Shown here: in pieces, positions 53,119-62,567 of the stretch
Layout of the letters: each line of letters opens with the position of its first letter
How positions within the stretch are numbered: the stretch's first letter is position 1
Translations under genes and position numbers: made by a program
Assembly (NCBI GenBank): GCA_964503085.1
Contig: CAZCYQ010000004.1
Span: forward strand, 45,015-109,014
Direction of reading: 5' to 3'
DNA: 64,000 nucleotides
DNA from: Bin80 sp964503085
GTDB taxonomy: Bacteria > Bacteroidota > Rhodothermia > Rhodothermales > Bin80
The notes under the pieces: model-generated
Databases searched by the model: none
What the model saw: only the letters and a program-made list of their open reading frames with translations
What the model was told of the DNA's origin: nothing

Positions 53119-54787
53119 TTCCAGGTTTATCAAGGCTGGCCTGATGATTGCTTTGTTCGTTTCGGCGGGCTGTGGATCCGAAACAGATGAAGAAGCCCCA
53201 GAAATTGGCAGGCGCATGGTTGAGATCGCGTTTACTGATGTGACGGAGGAGGCGGGATTGGGGGACTTCCTGCATGAAACAGGTGCTTTTGGAGAAAAAT
53301 GGTTTCCAGAGACGATGGGGGCAGGTGGTGGTTTCCTGGATTATGACAGTGATGGGATCTTGGATGTGTTACTTGTTTCAGGCGGATTTTTTTCGTCAGG
53401 AGAGCGGGTATCGCCACCAGCGCTCCGACTATACAAGGGTATTGGGGATGGCACGTTTTCGGAAGTCACACGGGAGTCTGGACTGGCAGGATTGCAGACC
53501 TATGCCTTCGGCGTCAGTGTTGCGGATTATGATAATGATACAGATGCAGACATTTTTGTCACTGCATTGTACGAGAATCTTCTGCTGCGAAATGATGAGG
53601 GTGTATTCAGCGAAGTCAGTGCAGAAGCGGGCTTGGGAGACTATCGGGAGTGGAGTGCAGCGAGTGTGTTTATGGATGCAGATTTAGACGGATGGCTTGA
53701 CCTTTATGTGGGCAACTATGTTGACTGGACGCCGGAAAAGGACATTTACTGCACACGCGTCGGAGATAAGAAATCCTATTGCACACCGGAGCAATATGAG
53801 GGGATATCGGGTCGCTTTTATGTCAACCGAGGTGACGGCACTTTTGAAGAGCGATCAGATGATTTTAGGGGTTTGCCCGGAAAGACACTTGGAGCGGCCA
53901 GTCTAGACTACAATGGAGATGGATGGCCGGATTTGATTGTGGCAAACGACACTCAACGTGATTTGCTTTTTGAAAACCAACGGGATGGCACATTCATTGA
54001 GAAGGGTATTGTAAGTGGAATTGCATTTGATGAGACGGGGCGTGCACGCGCCGGTATGGGACTTGATATTGGTGTTGTTGACGAAACTGGCAAAGAGACG
54101 GTGTTTGTGGGGCATTTTTCGGGTGAGATGGTTGGCGTTTATCGTCACGCTGGTAATGGTATTTTTATCGAACGGGCGGCCGTTTCCCAGATTGGACGTC
54201 CCAGTTTACCTACACTGACCTTCGGTCTCTTGCTTGCTGATTTTGATCTGGACGGGGATCTGGATCTCTTGGCGGCGAACGGCCACATAACCGAAGATAT
54301 CGGAGAGGTAGAGGAGGGAATAACTTTTCGGCAGCGTACACAACTTTATGTGAATGAAGGGAGTGGTCTATTCTCCGAGCTTAAGCCTGATGGCGTTCTT
54401 GCAGAGCTTATGGTAGCCCGGGGAGCTGCCTGGGCGGATTATGATATGGATGGAGATCCAGATGTGCTTATCAGTGAAAATGGAGGGCCTGCACGCCTCT
54501 GGCGCAATGACACGCAGCCTGGTAATTCACTAATCGTACAATTGACTGGATCCAGCAGTAATCGCGATGGAGTTGGCAGTCGCGTCCGTGTGAAAACAGA
54601 TCAGGGATGGCAGGAGCGTTATGTGAGAGGAGGCGCAAGCTATCTGTCACAAAACCAGCGATGGCCACTGTTTGGGCTTGGGTTGTCTGCTGTTGCTGAT
54701 TCCTTGGAAGTATATTGGCCTGATGGTACTTTGACTGTACGGGAGGCTGTATCCGCAGGGGTAATCACATTAACGGAAGAACCATAG
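53111..54787 (+). CDS. CRTAC1-family lipoprotein, copy 3
   Basis: A 558-aa third paralogue with leader MIALFVSAGC. Ca loops (FLDYDSDGILDVLLVSGG, ADYDNDTDADIFVTA, DADLDGWLDLYVGNYVDW), the Cys pair (YCTRVGDKKSYCTPEQYEG) and the ASPIC/UnbV end (LIVQLTGSSSNRDGVG, RGGASYLSQNQ) are all kept. Divergence between the three is spread along the chain, so the triplication is old. A TPR lipoprotein follows after 160 bp. Confidence 0.88.
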   Translation: MGSSRFIKAGLMIALFVSAGCGSETDEEAPEIGRRMVEIAFTDVTEEAGLGDFLHETGAFGEKWFPETMGAGGGFLDYDSDGILDVLLVSGGFFSSGERVSPPALRLYKGIGDGTFSEVTRESGLAGLQTYAFGVSVADYDNDTDADIFVTALYENLLLRNDEGVFSEVSAEAGLGDYREWSAASVFMDADLDGWLDLYVGNYVDWTPEKDIYCTRVGDKKSYCTPEQYEGISGRFYVNRGDGTFEERSDDFRGLPGKTLGAASLDYNGDGWPDLIVANDTQRDLLFENQRDGTFIEKGIVSGIAFDETGRARAGMGLDIGVVDETGKETVFVGHFSGEMVGVYRHAGNGIFIERAAVSQIGRPSLPTLTFGLLLADFDLDGDLDLLAANGHITEDIGEVEEGITFRQRTQLYVNEGSGLFSELKPDGVLAELMVARGAAWADYDMDGDPDVLISENGGPARLWRNDTQPGNSLIVQLTGSSSNRDGVGSRVRVKTDQGWQERYVRGGASYLSQNQRWPLFGLGLSAVADSLEVYWPDGTLTVREAVSAGVITLTEEP

Positions 54788-54947
54788 CTGATTCATGAAT
54801 ATCCTATTGAAACCGGAAACGTGCGTCTGCATAAGCTTCCTGGGGTCCACGCACAGGGATAAGGCACGGGCGGGAGTATGTATATCGTGCCATCATCCGG
54901 TGAATTAGCTGGTTGCGACAATTTGAAATGATATCTTCCGAGCCAAG
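54788..54947. other. Gap with a weak inverted repeat
   Basis: A 160-bp gap between the third CRTAC1 gene and the TPR gene. GGCACG (54863-54868) and CGTGCC (54886-54891) form a 6-bp stem with a 17-nt loop and no T-run. A separate promoter for the TPR gene is possible here but none was recognised. Confidence 0.3.
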
Positions 54948-56213
54948 ATGAAAACAAGACTACTGCTGTTATTTCTGTTAGCCGCCGGCTGTTCTGAGCC
55001 GAACGGGATTGCGGAAGAGCAACGAAAGAATCTTTCTCCGTGGGTAGCTAGATACATGCTTGAAGCCGAAAATGCATTCGGGCGGGGTATTTATGAGTTG
55101 GCGCTCACTTATACGGACAGTGTCGAGGCGTATGCACCTGGATTGGCAGATCTTCATTACCTGCGCGGCAGGATATATACGCAACTCAATCGCCTGGATG
55201 TAGCACAGGCTGCTTATCAGACGGTTCTGGAGATTGATCCAGCATACGCCGGAGCCCGGTTTGCTATGGGATTGAACAGTTTCCGGCGTGGCAAGCTTCG
55301 CGACGCCATCAACTTTTACCTGGAGGAGGAGTCTCAGGTTGGTCCAACCACGGCCCTGTACCATGAACTGGGACGGGCTTATGCCAAACTTGGTGTGCCA
55401 GACAGTGCCCAGATTGCGTATTCGCAGGCTTTAACGCTTGACCCCGATCATGCGATGACTCACATGTGGTTAGGACAGTTACTCGAGGAAACGGGAGATT
55501 TGGAAGGGGCATTAAGGACCTCCCTGGCTGGCTTGAGACTTCGCCCGGATGACCTGGACTACCAGTACATCGTAGGTACGCAGTATTTCAGGTTGGATTC
55601 TGCTGACGCTGCGCTTCCGTACCTAGAACCTGTGGCTGAGAAGCGCTCATGGCATCACGGTGCACAATTCAATCTCGGACAAGTCTACATGCGGCTTGGA
55701 CGGGAGTCTGAAGCAGAGATGTATTTTGAAAGAGCAGATCAGGCGCAGCAGCTTCAGCAGCGTGTTAATGAAGCGCAGAACGCTATCAGCAATGATCCAG
55801 GGTCACCAGCCAACTGGATTGAGCTTGGAAACCGGCTCCGCCAGGCTAAGAGATACGGTCGTGCGATTGAAGCGTACAAGAACGGGTTGACCATTGATGT
55901 ACCACCGGGGCTTGCGTTGTACATGCAGACCAATCTTGCAACGCTATATCTCGAGTGCGGGGATGCAGCGGAGGCGGCCGACAGACTTGAAGCAATCCTG
56001 CGTGCGGACCCTAATTTAACTGCTGCGAGATTCAATTTAGGCGTGGCATATGCACAGGGTGGAAGACTGGATGAAGCACGTACAACATGGGTGGAACTAC
56101 TTGAAAGGGAGCCCACGCATGAGAATGCCTTAGCCTATCTAGAAAGACTAGACTCAACGGATAAAACTGAACATGTGGAAGCGAGTGGTACTGACTGCCG
56201 TGATACTGGCTAA
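54948..56213 (+). CDS. TPR-repeat lipoprotein of the CRTAC1 locus
   Basis: A 421-aa lipoprotein (MKTRLLLLFLLAAGC, Cys15) made of tetratricopeptide repeats from about residue 40 to 410, for example ADLHYLRGRIYTQLNRLDVAQAAYQ, AQFNLGQVYMRLGRESEAEMYF and AARFNLGVAYAQGGRLDEARTTW, read in parts. TPR proteins often accompany ASPIC/UnbV proteins and may scaffold them at the membrane; this is inference. The alpha/beta-hydrolase-fold gene starts inside its last 41 bp. Confidence 0.85.
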   Translation: MKTRLLLLFLLAAGCSEPNGIAEEQRKNLSPWVARYMLEAENAFGRGIYELALTYTDSVEAYAPGLADLHYLRGRIYTQLNRLDVAQAAYQTVLEIDPAYAGARFAMGLNSFRRGKLRDAINFYLEEESQVGPTTALYHELGRAYAKLGVPDSAQIAYSQALTLDPDHAMTHMWLGQLLEETGDLEGALRTSLAGLRLRPDDLDYQYIVGTQYFRLDSADAALPYLEPVAEKRSWHHGAQFNLGQVYMRLGRESEAEMYFERADQAQQLQQRVNEAQNAISNDPGSPANWIELGNRLRQAKRYGRAIEAYKNGLTIDVPPGLALYMQTNLATLYLECGDAAEAADRLEAILRADPNLTAARFNLGVAYAQGGRLDEARTTWVELLEREPTHENALAYLERLDSTDKTEHVEASGTDCRDTG

Positions 56214-57402
56214 CACGGGCATTGGGGCTAGGTCCCAGTCCATGCAGGAGGGAGACTGGGTCGGACAGATCATTCACCTTACAGGTCGTTATATGGATGC
56301 GGTCTACAAGGTCCGCAATGCTGATAATGAACTGCAGATTGTAATGGAGGTAGAGAATTTCGGGCCCTTTGAATTCAATGACGTCCAGGTGACGCCAGAT
56401 AGCCTCTTCTTTGTATGGGAACCCTCATTTGAGCTGCAGTGCACGCTGGCCAGACTCCCAGACAATGTATATCACGGTGTGTGTAAGGACCCATGGGGAG
56501 GGTTTGGCGGTATTGTGATGGCGCCTCCGGGTTCAGACGCGGATGAGTTGACGTTGGACGAAATGACATTCAAGAGCATCGCGGGTATAGGCGATGCCGA
56601 CTCGGAGGAAAAAGCGTCGATTTTAGGTCCAATGTATCCAGTGGGGCAGTCAACGCAATTATCCAGCGGAACTGTGAACTATGTGGATGCAGGATCCGGT
56701 ACGGTTGCGGTGATACTCATTGCAGGTCTGGGAGATAATCTTACATCATGGGAAATGCTCCATCGGCGTTTGGCTCGCGTTACGCGTGTGATTGCCTATG
56801 ATCGGCCGGGTTTGGGGTTTTCAGGGGAGACCAGTATTCCGCGCACGCCCGAGCAGATGGCCACTGAGCTGTACGAATTGCTTCGGAGTGCCAATGTGCC
56901 CTCACCATATCTAATTGTGGCTCATGCAGAGAGCGCCTTTACTGCACGGCGTTTCGTGGATCTGTACGGAGAGAATGTACATGGATTGGTGCTGATTGAC
57001 CCCCATCATGAAGATCAGGCAGCACTGTGGGAGAGTTTAGACGCACAGGGATGGCAATCCTATTGGGCGCAAGTAAAGAACTTCCAGATGATGTTTCCTG
57101 GCGGTACCGGTCGGGAGTTTGAAACCTATGCGGCGATCATTGATGGTGAGAGGGTTCCCGGACTGGGCCCGGTACCTCAAGTCCCTACAGTGGTGCTCAC
57201 CGCCGGTCGTGTATCTGAATCTCCAAGGTGGATCGGAGAGACTCGGGAGGGGCGTGCAGCATGGAGTGATTTTCATGCCGACTGGGTGCAGGGAATGCCC
57301 TCGGGCAGCCGTGTTGTTCAACTGCAAAGTGGGCCATACATCCAGAATGAGAAGCCAGACGAAGTAGAGGAGATCATTCGAGCGATGCTCTCTGCCAAGT
57401 AG
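56173..57402 (+). CDS. Secreted alpha/beta-hydrolase-fold protein with altered nucleophile elbow
   Basis: A 409-aa exported protein with signal peptide (cleavage near ARSQ, residue 22). Residues ~25-150 form a beta-rich N-terminal domain of unknown family. Residues ~170-405 are an alpha/beta hydrolase: oxyanion loop ILIAGLGDNLTSW, YDRPGLGFSGE, and His-bearing VLIDPHHEDQ. The nucleophile elbow, normally G-H-S-x-G, reads A-H251-A252-E-S, so the Ser position is Ala. Ser254 is two residues away and does not fit the elbow spacing. It may be a non-catalytic binding protein. ATG 56173 overlaps the TPR gene by 41 bp. Confidence 0.78.
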   Translation: MWKRVVLTAVILANTGIGARSQSMQEGDWVGQIIHLTGRYMDAVYKVRNADNELQIVMEVENFGPFEFNDVQVTPDSLFFVWEPSFELQCTLARLPDNVYHGVCKDPWGGFGGIVMAPPGSDADELTLDEMTFKSIAGIGDADSEEKASILGPMYPVGQSTQLSSGTVNYVDAGSGTVAVILIAGLGDNLTSWEMLHRRLARVTRVIAYDRPGLGFSGETSIPRTPEQMATELYELLRSANVPSPYLIVAHAESAFTARRFVDLYGENVHGLVLIDPHHEDQAALWESLDAQGWQSYWAQVKNFQMMFPGGTGREFETYAAIIDGERVPGLGPVPQVPTVVLTAGRVSESPRWIGETREGRAAWSDFHADWVQGMPSGSRVVQLQSGPYIQNEKPDEVEEIIRAMLSAK

Positions 57403-57630
57403 GAGTCTGCACGAATAACGTGGAGAATCAATCCAGCATTTCGGCTTCGCAGCTTACTGCTCCGCCTCAATGCTGGCGAATGTTCCATGTAATACTTTAA
57501 CTCCAGTAGCTGTATATCTAGTTGTCACCAACTCCATGGTTTGTCGTCGTTGGACACCAATGTAATTGACTACCATAAGATCATGTTGCCGCTATTTTCG
57601 CGATTTACGTGTTAAGAAATAGAAGACAGC
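57403..57630. other. Junction between surface-protein locus and defence cluster
   Basis: A 228-bp gap between convergent genes. It contains the compound hairpin at 57433-57476 and no acceptable open frame. No integrase, tRNA or direct repeat marking an insertion edge was seen. Confidence 0.4.
57433..57476. repeat. Compound imperfect hairpin
   Basis: CCAGCATT pairs with AATGCTGG; inside it GGC pairs with GCC and GCAG with CTGC around a CTTA loop, with symmetric unpaired tc/tc and ttc/tcc steps. The order CCAGCATT-tc-GGC-ttc-GCAG-ctta-CTGC-tcc-GCC-tc-AATGCTGG covers 44 nt. No T-run follows. It could be a REP-type element or a rho-dependent or bidirectional terminator. Confidence 0.5.
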
Positions 57631-60600
57631 TCACTTTGTAACCTCAGTTGACAGCAATTCTGCCTGCTCGAGCACAATACGGGTTGCTTTTTGCTGTTTG
57701 TCAGGTGGGTAGCCATGGCGGCGAAGGACCTTTTTTACAAGAACACGGAGTTTTGCGCGGACGCTCTCTCGAAGCATCCAGTCAATCTCGAGGTTCTCCC
57801 GCACGGTTTCCACAAGTTCTTGGGCGATCGCACGTAATGTGTCGTCTCCGAGGATTTTGACAGCGCTGTCGTTTGTCTCAAGGGCATCATAAAAGGCTAG
57901 TTCATCTTCTGAGAGCCCAAGTTCTTCCCCCCGAGCCGCGGCCTTGCGCATCTCCTTTGCAAGTTCAATCAGTTCCTCAATGACTGTCGCCGTCTCAATT
58001 GAGCGATTCTGATAACGGCGGATTGTTCGCTCGAGCATCTCGGCAAAAGATCTTGACTGGACGATGTTCTTGCGTCGCTGGGTTGAAAGCTCATTTCTAA
58101 TCAGTTTTTGCAGAAGCTCGATTGCGAGATTCCGCTGTTTCATCTTCTGCACTTCACCCAGAAACTCGTCTGATAGTATGGAGATATTCGGTTTATTAAG
58201 CCCAGCGGCGGCGAATATGTCTACAATTCCTTCGGGTACCACTGCGCGCTGGATTATTTGGTGCACTGCGTGGTCAAGTTTTTCGTACGGAATCTCGCTG
58301 TCAGGGGAACGCTTGGCAAGGCTTTGCCCGACGGCTTGGAAGAATCCAAGATCGCCTCGGATTCTGAGGGCCTCTTCGCTGGGCACAGAGAGAGCGAAGG
58401 CGGAGGAGAGTTCGCGCGAATGACGGATAAAGCGCTCCTTCCCTTCTTCCTGCTTGAGTATGTGTTCCAGGGCGCTCGGAAGCAATTTTAGTTTTTCCTC
58501 AGCGGGACCCTTTATCCACGCAGACCAGTCAAATCCATGGAAAAGTCCACGGCATATCTCGTACTTCTCAACCATAACGGCGACAGCTTCTATCTGATCA
58601 AGTGTGGTCTTCCCACTGCCGCCACTCTCCGTATAGGTTGCAAGTGCCTTTTTAAGCTCGGTTGATATTCCCAGATAATCAACAACGAGACCGCCGGGTT
58701 TGTCCCTGAAAACCCTGTTGACGCGGGCGATTGCCTGCATGAGGCCGTGGCCGCGCATCGGCTTGTCAAAATACATTGTGTGAAGACTGGGAGCGTCAAA
58801 GCCCGTGAGCCACATGTCGCACACGAGAACTATCTGAAAATTATCATCACTTTCCCTGAAGCGTTTGGCGAGCCTCTCTCGCCCAGCTTTACTCCGGATA
58901 TGATTCTGCCAGCTAGGCGGATCGGAAGCGGAACCGGTCATCACCACCTTCATTCTTCCTTGCTCGTCGTCTTCGTGGTGCCATTCGGGGCGGATCTTGG
59001 CGATCTGAACATAAAGATCTACGCATATGCGCCTGCTCATGCAGACGATCATGGCTTTTCCCGCAAGGGCTTCAAGTCTTGTCTCGAAATGCTCAACAAT
59101 ATCCTCTGCGACCAGCTCAAGTCGCTTTTTTGCGCCAACTATCTTCTCAAGCTGTGCCCCCCTAGTTTTAAGTAGTTCCGTTCTTTCTATCTTTTCCCCT
59201 TGTGTAATCTTCTCAAATTCGGAGTCAATTTTCGATCGTTCATCCTCATCGAGGGCAATCTTCGCCAACCGACTTTCGTAGTAAATCGGCACAGTTGTCT
59301 CGTCTTCAACCGCGCGCTCTATGTCGTAGACACTTATATAGTCGCCAAATACGGCACGGGTGTTTGCGTCGCGAAGCTCAATAGGTGTTCCTGTAAAACC
59401 GATGAAAGAGGCATTTGGAAGCGCATCTCGTATATGTCCTGCAAATCCATCCTCAAATTCGTACTGGCTTCTATGCGCTTCGTCTGCGATGACCACTATG
59501 TTGCTTCTCTTGGAAAGCGTGGCGTGACGAGTTCCCTGTTCCTCAGGGAAGAATTTCTGGATAGTACTAAAGATGACGCCTCCCGCTCGGACTGAAAGTT
59601 TCATTCTCAGATCCTCGCGGTCCACCGCCTGCACTGGCGGCTGGCGAAGCAATTGCTCGCAGCGCGAGAACGTTGCGAAAAGCTGGTTGTCAAGGTCGTT
59701 TCTATCCGTCAGCACTACCACAGTCGGATTCTTCATTGCGGGTTCGCGGATGATTCTTCCTGCGTAGAACACCATCGTCAGGCTTTTGCCCGATCCCTGG
59801 GTATGCCATACCACCCCGACGCGCTGGTCGCCAGGATCTCCACCACGTTTTTTGTAGGAATCCAGGTTCTTTTCTTGGCCCATCCGCGCGAGTTTAGCGG
59901 CGCGAAGAGTTTCAGATACTGCCACTCTGACCGCGTGGAACTGATGATACCCCGCCATTTTTTTCTCAATCGCCCCACCGTCGTCTTCAAAAACGGTAAA
60001 ATCCCGCAGAACTTCAAGAAAGCGGCCTTTCTCAAAAATGCCTTCAACGAGCACTTGCAACTCAGGATAGAAGATTGGGGCGAGATTCTCTCCTTCAATT
60101 GTCCGCCAACGCTTGAACCATTCAAGACCCGCTGTAAGCGAGCCGACGCGTGCTTTCACACCGTCCGATATGACGAGCGCCAGATTGAAGACAAAAAGCG
60201 AGGGAATTTCTTTCTTGTAGGTCTGCAGTTGTCGCCAAGCGGATGAAATTGTTGCGTTTTCATCAATGGGAGACTTGAGTTCAATCACGGCCAGGGGAAG
60301 ACCGTTCACAAACACCACGATGTCTGGGCGACGAGTATGTTCACCCTCGGTCACGGTGAACTGGTTGGCGACAATCCAGTCATTATTTTCGGGGGCGTCA
60401 AAATCAAACACTCGGACATGGTCCCATTGGGCCTTGTCGTCGTCTCCTTGGAATTCAACCGTCACGCCGTCTATGGCCATACGGTGAAAGGCGCGGTTCC
60501 GGGCTTCAAGAGTTTGGCCTATGGGATCAAGCAGTTTGCGCTTGGCGTCGTCAATTGCTGCTGAGGGGAATTCGGGGTTCAGACGGGAGAGCGCCTGATG

Positions 60601-60750
60601 CAGCGTTGTTGGGAATAGGACGTCTTCATAAGCTTCACGAAGGGAATTAGCGCCGGGCTGCATGTCTGCTCCACCGATTACCAAGTAGTCAATCTCGCGG
60701 AACCAGTCGAGAGACGCCTCTTCCACTACCGATTCTGATAACAGTGCCAT
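57631..60750 (-). CDS. hsdR: Type I restriction enzyme, R (motor/nuclease) subunit
   Basis: A 1039-aa HsdR. The N-terminal nuclease domain has the PD-(D/E)xK site: D143 in RRPDIVVFV, then E157-L-K159. The SF2 translocase has Walker A TQGSGKS (K322) and DEAH at 423-426 (IADEAHRSQYE), followed by FTGTPIE and later helicase motifs (FDAPSLHTMYFDKPMRGHGLMQAIARVNR, read in parts). It cuts unmodified DNA with HsdM and HsdS, which are not in the window and may lie beyond 64000. It is the last gene of the minus-strand cluster. Confidence 0.95.
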   Translation of the reverse strand: MALLSESVVEEASLDWFREIDYLVIGGADMQPGANSLREAYEDVLFPTTLHQALSRLNPEFPSAAIDDAKRKLLDPIGQTLEARNRAFHRMAIDGVTVEFQGDDDKAQWDHVRVFDFDAPENNDWIVANQFTVTEGEHTRRPDIVVFVNGLPLAVIELKSPIDENATISSAWRQLQTYKKEIPSLFVFNLALVISDGVKARVGSLTAGLEWFKRWRTIEGENLAPIFYPELQVLVEGIFEKGRFLEVLRDFTVFEDDGGAIEKKMAGYHQFHAVRVAVSETLRAAKLARMGQEKNLDSYKKRGGDPGDQRVGVVWHTQGSGKSLTMVFYAGRIIREPAMKNPTVVVLTDRNDLDNQLFATFSRCEQLLRQPPVQAVDREDLRMKLSVRAGGVIFSTIQKFFPEEQGTRHATLSKRSNIVVIADEAHRSQYEFEDGFAGHIRDALPNASFIGFTGTPIELRDANTRAVFGDYISVYDIERAVEDETTVPIYYESRLAKIALDEDERSKIDSEFEKITQGEKIERTELLKTRGAQLEKIVGAKKRLELVAEDIVEHFETRLEALAGKAMIVCMSRRICVDLYVQIAKIRPEWHHEDDEQGRMKVVMTGSASDPPSWQNHIRSKAGRERLAKRFRESDDNFQIVLVCDMWLTGFDAPSLHTMYFDKPMRGHGLMQAIARVNRVFRDKPGGLVVDYLGISTELKKALATYTESGGSGKTTLDQIEAVAVMVEKYEICRGLFHGFDWSAWIKGPAEEKLKLLPSALEHILKQEEGKERFIRHSRELSSAFALSVPSEEALRIRGDLGFFQAVGQSLAKRSPDSEIPYEKLDHAVHQIIQRAVVPEGIVDIFAAAGLNKPNISILSDEFLGEVQKMKQRNLAIELLQKLIRNELSTQRRKNIVQSRSFAEMLERTIRRYQNRSIETATVIEELIELAKEMRKAAARGEELGLSEDELAFYDALETNDSAVKILGDDTLRAIAQELVETVRENLEIDWMLRESVRAKLRVLVKKVLRRHGYPPDKQQKATRIVLEQAELLSTEVTK

Positions 60751-60765
60751 GGGTTATGTCTCCTG

Positions 60766-61446
60766 TTAGTCAAGCTCGGGGAGGTTTTCGATACGCTCGA
60801 GCCAGCCGTTAAAATGCTGACACTCCGACCGCATGCAGGCAATACCTATTTCAGTTGAGACTTTGGTGCCGTGTATGACTTTTTTGTATCGTGGGCGAAG
60901 AAGATCTCGGAGTCGCGCCGACGGATGCGTATTGATTCCGTCGTTTATGTACTCAGGGCTTTTTGAGCTTTCACGTATGCTTAAAAGTTTTCCATTAAAT
61001 ACCTTCCATTCGGGCTCTGCCTTCACAAAACCGGTCGTATCTGAAAACAGTAGGGCTTCGAATTCATAGGGTTGAATGTGAGGGAAAAAGCGTTCGGGCC
61101 GACACTTTACCTCATGCACAACGACACTATGAAATGCAGTCTCGATTTTTGTCGCTCGGTCAAGTGGGTTCGTCGTCGCGGAGATATTCTTAAGTCCAGG
61201 GAAGTCCTTCGGCAGGGAAAACAGATCAAAAAATGTCGTGACATAGGTATTTTTCTGTTCTAGAAGGGCTCCTCGAAGGAAGCGGAGTACGCGTTGTCCG
61301 TTGAGCGCACCACCTCTTCCACGAGGCGAAGTTGAGATGAGACGTGGTTTTAGAAACACTCCTTTTGACCAGAACTCATCATAGAGAAGACTTTTCACGA
61401 AAGCCTCTTCGGTTAGTCCCTCGCAGGCGATAATGATTTCTTTCAT
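60766..61446 (-). CDS. DUF4276-family protein (TOPRIM-like), partner of the AAA ATPase
   Basis: A 226-aa protein starting MKEIIIACEGLTEEAFVKSLL. The acidic E9 (CEG) and E13 resemble the first TOPRIM motif, TTFFDLFSLPKDFPG holds a possible second acidic site, and HIQPYEFEALLFSD is a family signature. DUF4276 proteins are usually encoded next to an SMC-like ATPase and are seen in defence islands. ATG 61446 is preferred over an in-frame TTG at 61452. The gap to the ATPase stop is 2 nt, so the pair is co-translated. It probably is the effector nuclease; this is inference. Confidence 0.85.
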   Translation of the reverse strand: MKEIIIACEGLTEEAFVKSLLYDEFWSKGVFLKPRLISTSPRGRGGALNGQRVLRFLRGALLEQKNTYVTTFFDLFSLPKDFPGLKNISATTNPLDRATKIETAFHSVVVHEVKCRPERFFPHIQPYEFEALLFSDTTGFVKAEPEWKVFNGKLLSIRESSKSPEYINDGINTHPSARLRDLLRPRYKKVIHGTKVSTEIGIACMRSECQHFNGWLERIENLPELD

Positions 61447-61448
61447 AG

Positions 61449-62567
61449 TCAAGGCCTGCCGCCAAGTACGTTCATTTTCCAGAGGTCGCCGAGCGTATAG
61501 TCTTCAAGCCAGCTGGCGAGGGACTCCGAATCGAGCCTTTTAAAAACAGATTCTTCGTCCTTGCGATCGACAACCACGATGTCTTCGGGTTCAAAATGAT
61601 TTACAAGGTCGGCGGATTGTGTTGAAATAATAACCTGTTGCAAGTCGGCTGACTGCTGGATCATTTCGGCTAAGAGCGTCAGCGCGAATGGATGCAATCC
61701 TAGCTCAGGCTCGTCAATAAGAATGAGGTTCGGCCGAAGGACTTCCGGCTGATTTAACAGAGTAGCGAGACAAATGAAACGCAATGTACCGTCTGAGAAC
61801 TGTCGTGGACCAAACGCCGTGTCTGGATAGTCCCTCGCCTCCCATTCAAGATCCATACGATCTCCCAGGTTCTGATTCTTGCGATAGACGAAGTCTTTAA
61901 AGAACGGAGCCGCGAGGCGGACAACGTCTCTGATTCTTCGATAATGGTTAGGATAACGTTCACGGAGATGGCGCAGAAAAGGTGCAAGATTCCCAGCATC
62001 CGGCTTTAGCCGAAGGTTATCGCGTACATCTGACTGATTTCGCACGTGAGCCGTATCGCTCATATCCTGAAAATGAAACACACGCCAGTGTTCCATATGG
62101 GACAAAACGTAAGATGCAAATTCCGCATAAGGTGCAAGAGACATGTATTGTTCATTATCAGACCTATATCCATCAATATTAAACATATTCGACTCACTAT
62201 ATCCACCGGACGACTCTAAACCACGGAACTCAGTGAGGAACTTCTCGCCGGAGAAGACTATTGAGTCAGCTGCCGGTGCAAGCGAGAATTCGTATCTATA
62301 GGGATTGTTTTCAAATGACAGGGCCACTTCAAGCATTGAAGTTAGTTTTCGCCCGCCGAACAGCAATGCATCCGGGCCACCCTCGTTCTTTACAAAAAGC
62401 TGAAGGCGCCTCTGAGAAAGAGCAGAGAGCATTTTGAACAGACTCAGAAGATTGCTTTTTCCGACTCCGTTAGCGCCGATAAGTATGTTCAGGGGCCTTA
62501 GTTCAAAATTCTCGAGCTTGCGAATTGACTTGAAACCGTGGACAGAAAAATGCTCTATGTTGGGCAT
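61449..62567 (-). CDS. AAA family ATPase (AAA_21/RloA-like)
   Basis: A 372-aa ABC/SMC-type ATPase. Walker A GANGVGKSN (K37) follows the start MPNIEHFSVHGFKSIRKLENF; the ABC signature-like FSDGTLRFICLATLL, Walker B LILIDEPELGLHP and the switch segment VIISTQSADLVNHF are near the C-terminus. No TOPRIM or nuclease domain is fused; that role seems to be carried by the DUF4276 protein encoded 2 nt downstream. This ATPase-effector split resembles RloA/RloB, AbiL and other OLD-like two-gene systems. Confidence 0.88.
   Translation of the reverse strand: MPNIEHFSVHGFKSIRKLENFELRPLNILIGANGVGKSNLLSLFKMLSALSQRRLQLFVKNEGGPDALLFGGRKLTSMLEVALSFENNPYRYEFSLAPAADSIVFSGEKFLTEFRGLESSGGYSESNMFNIDGYRSDNEQYMSLAPYAEFASYVLSHMEHWRVFHFQDMSDTAHVRNQSDVRDNLRLKPDAGNLAPFLRHLRERYPNHYRRIRDVVRLAAPFFKDFVYRKNQNLGDRMDLEWEARDYPDTAFGPRQFSDGTLRFICLATLLNQPEVLRPNLILIDEPELGLHPFALTLLAEMIQQSADLQQVIISTQSADLVNHFEPEDIVVVDRKDEESVFKRLDSESLASWLEDYTLGDLWKMNVLGGRP

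Noticed and set aside
57433..57476. Integron attC-like site
   Set aside because: The hairpin lacks the GTTRRRY/RYYYAAC core boxes, and no integrase is in view.
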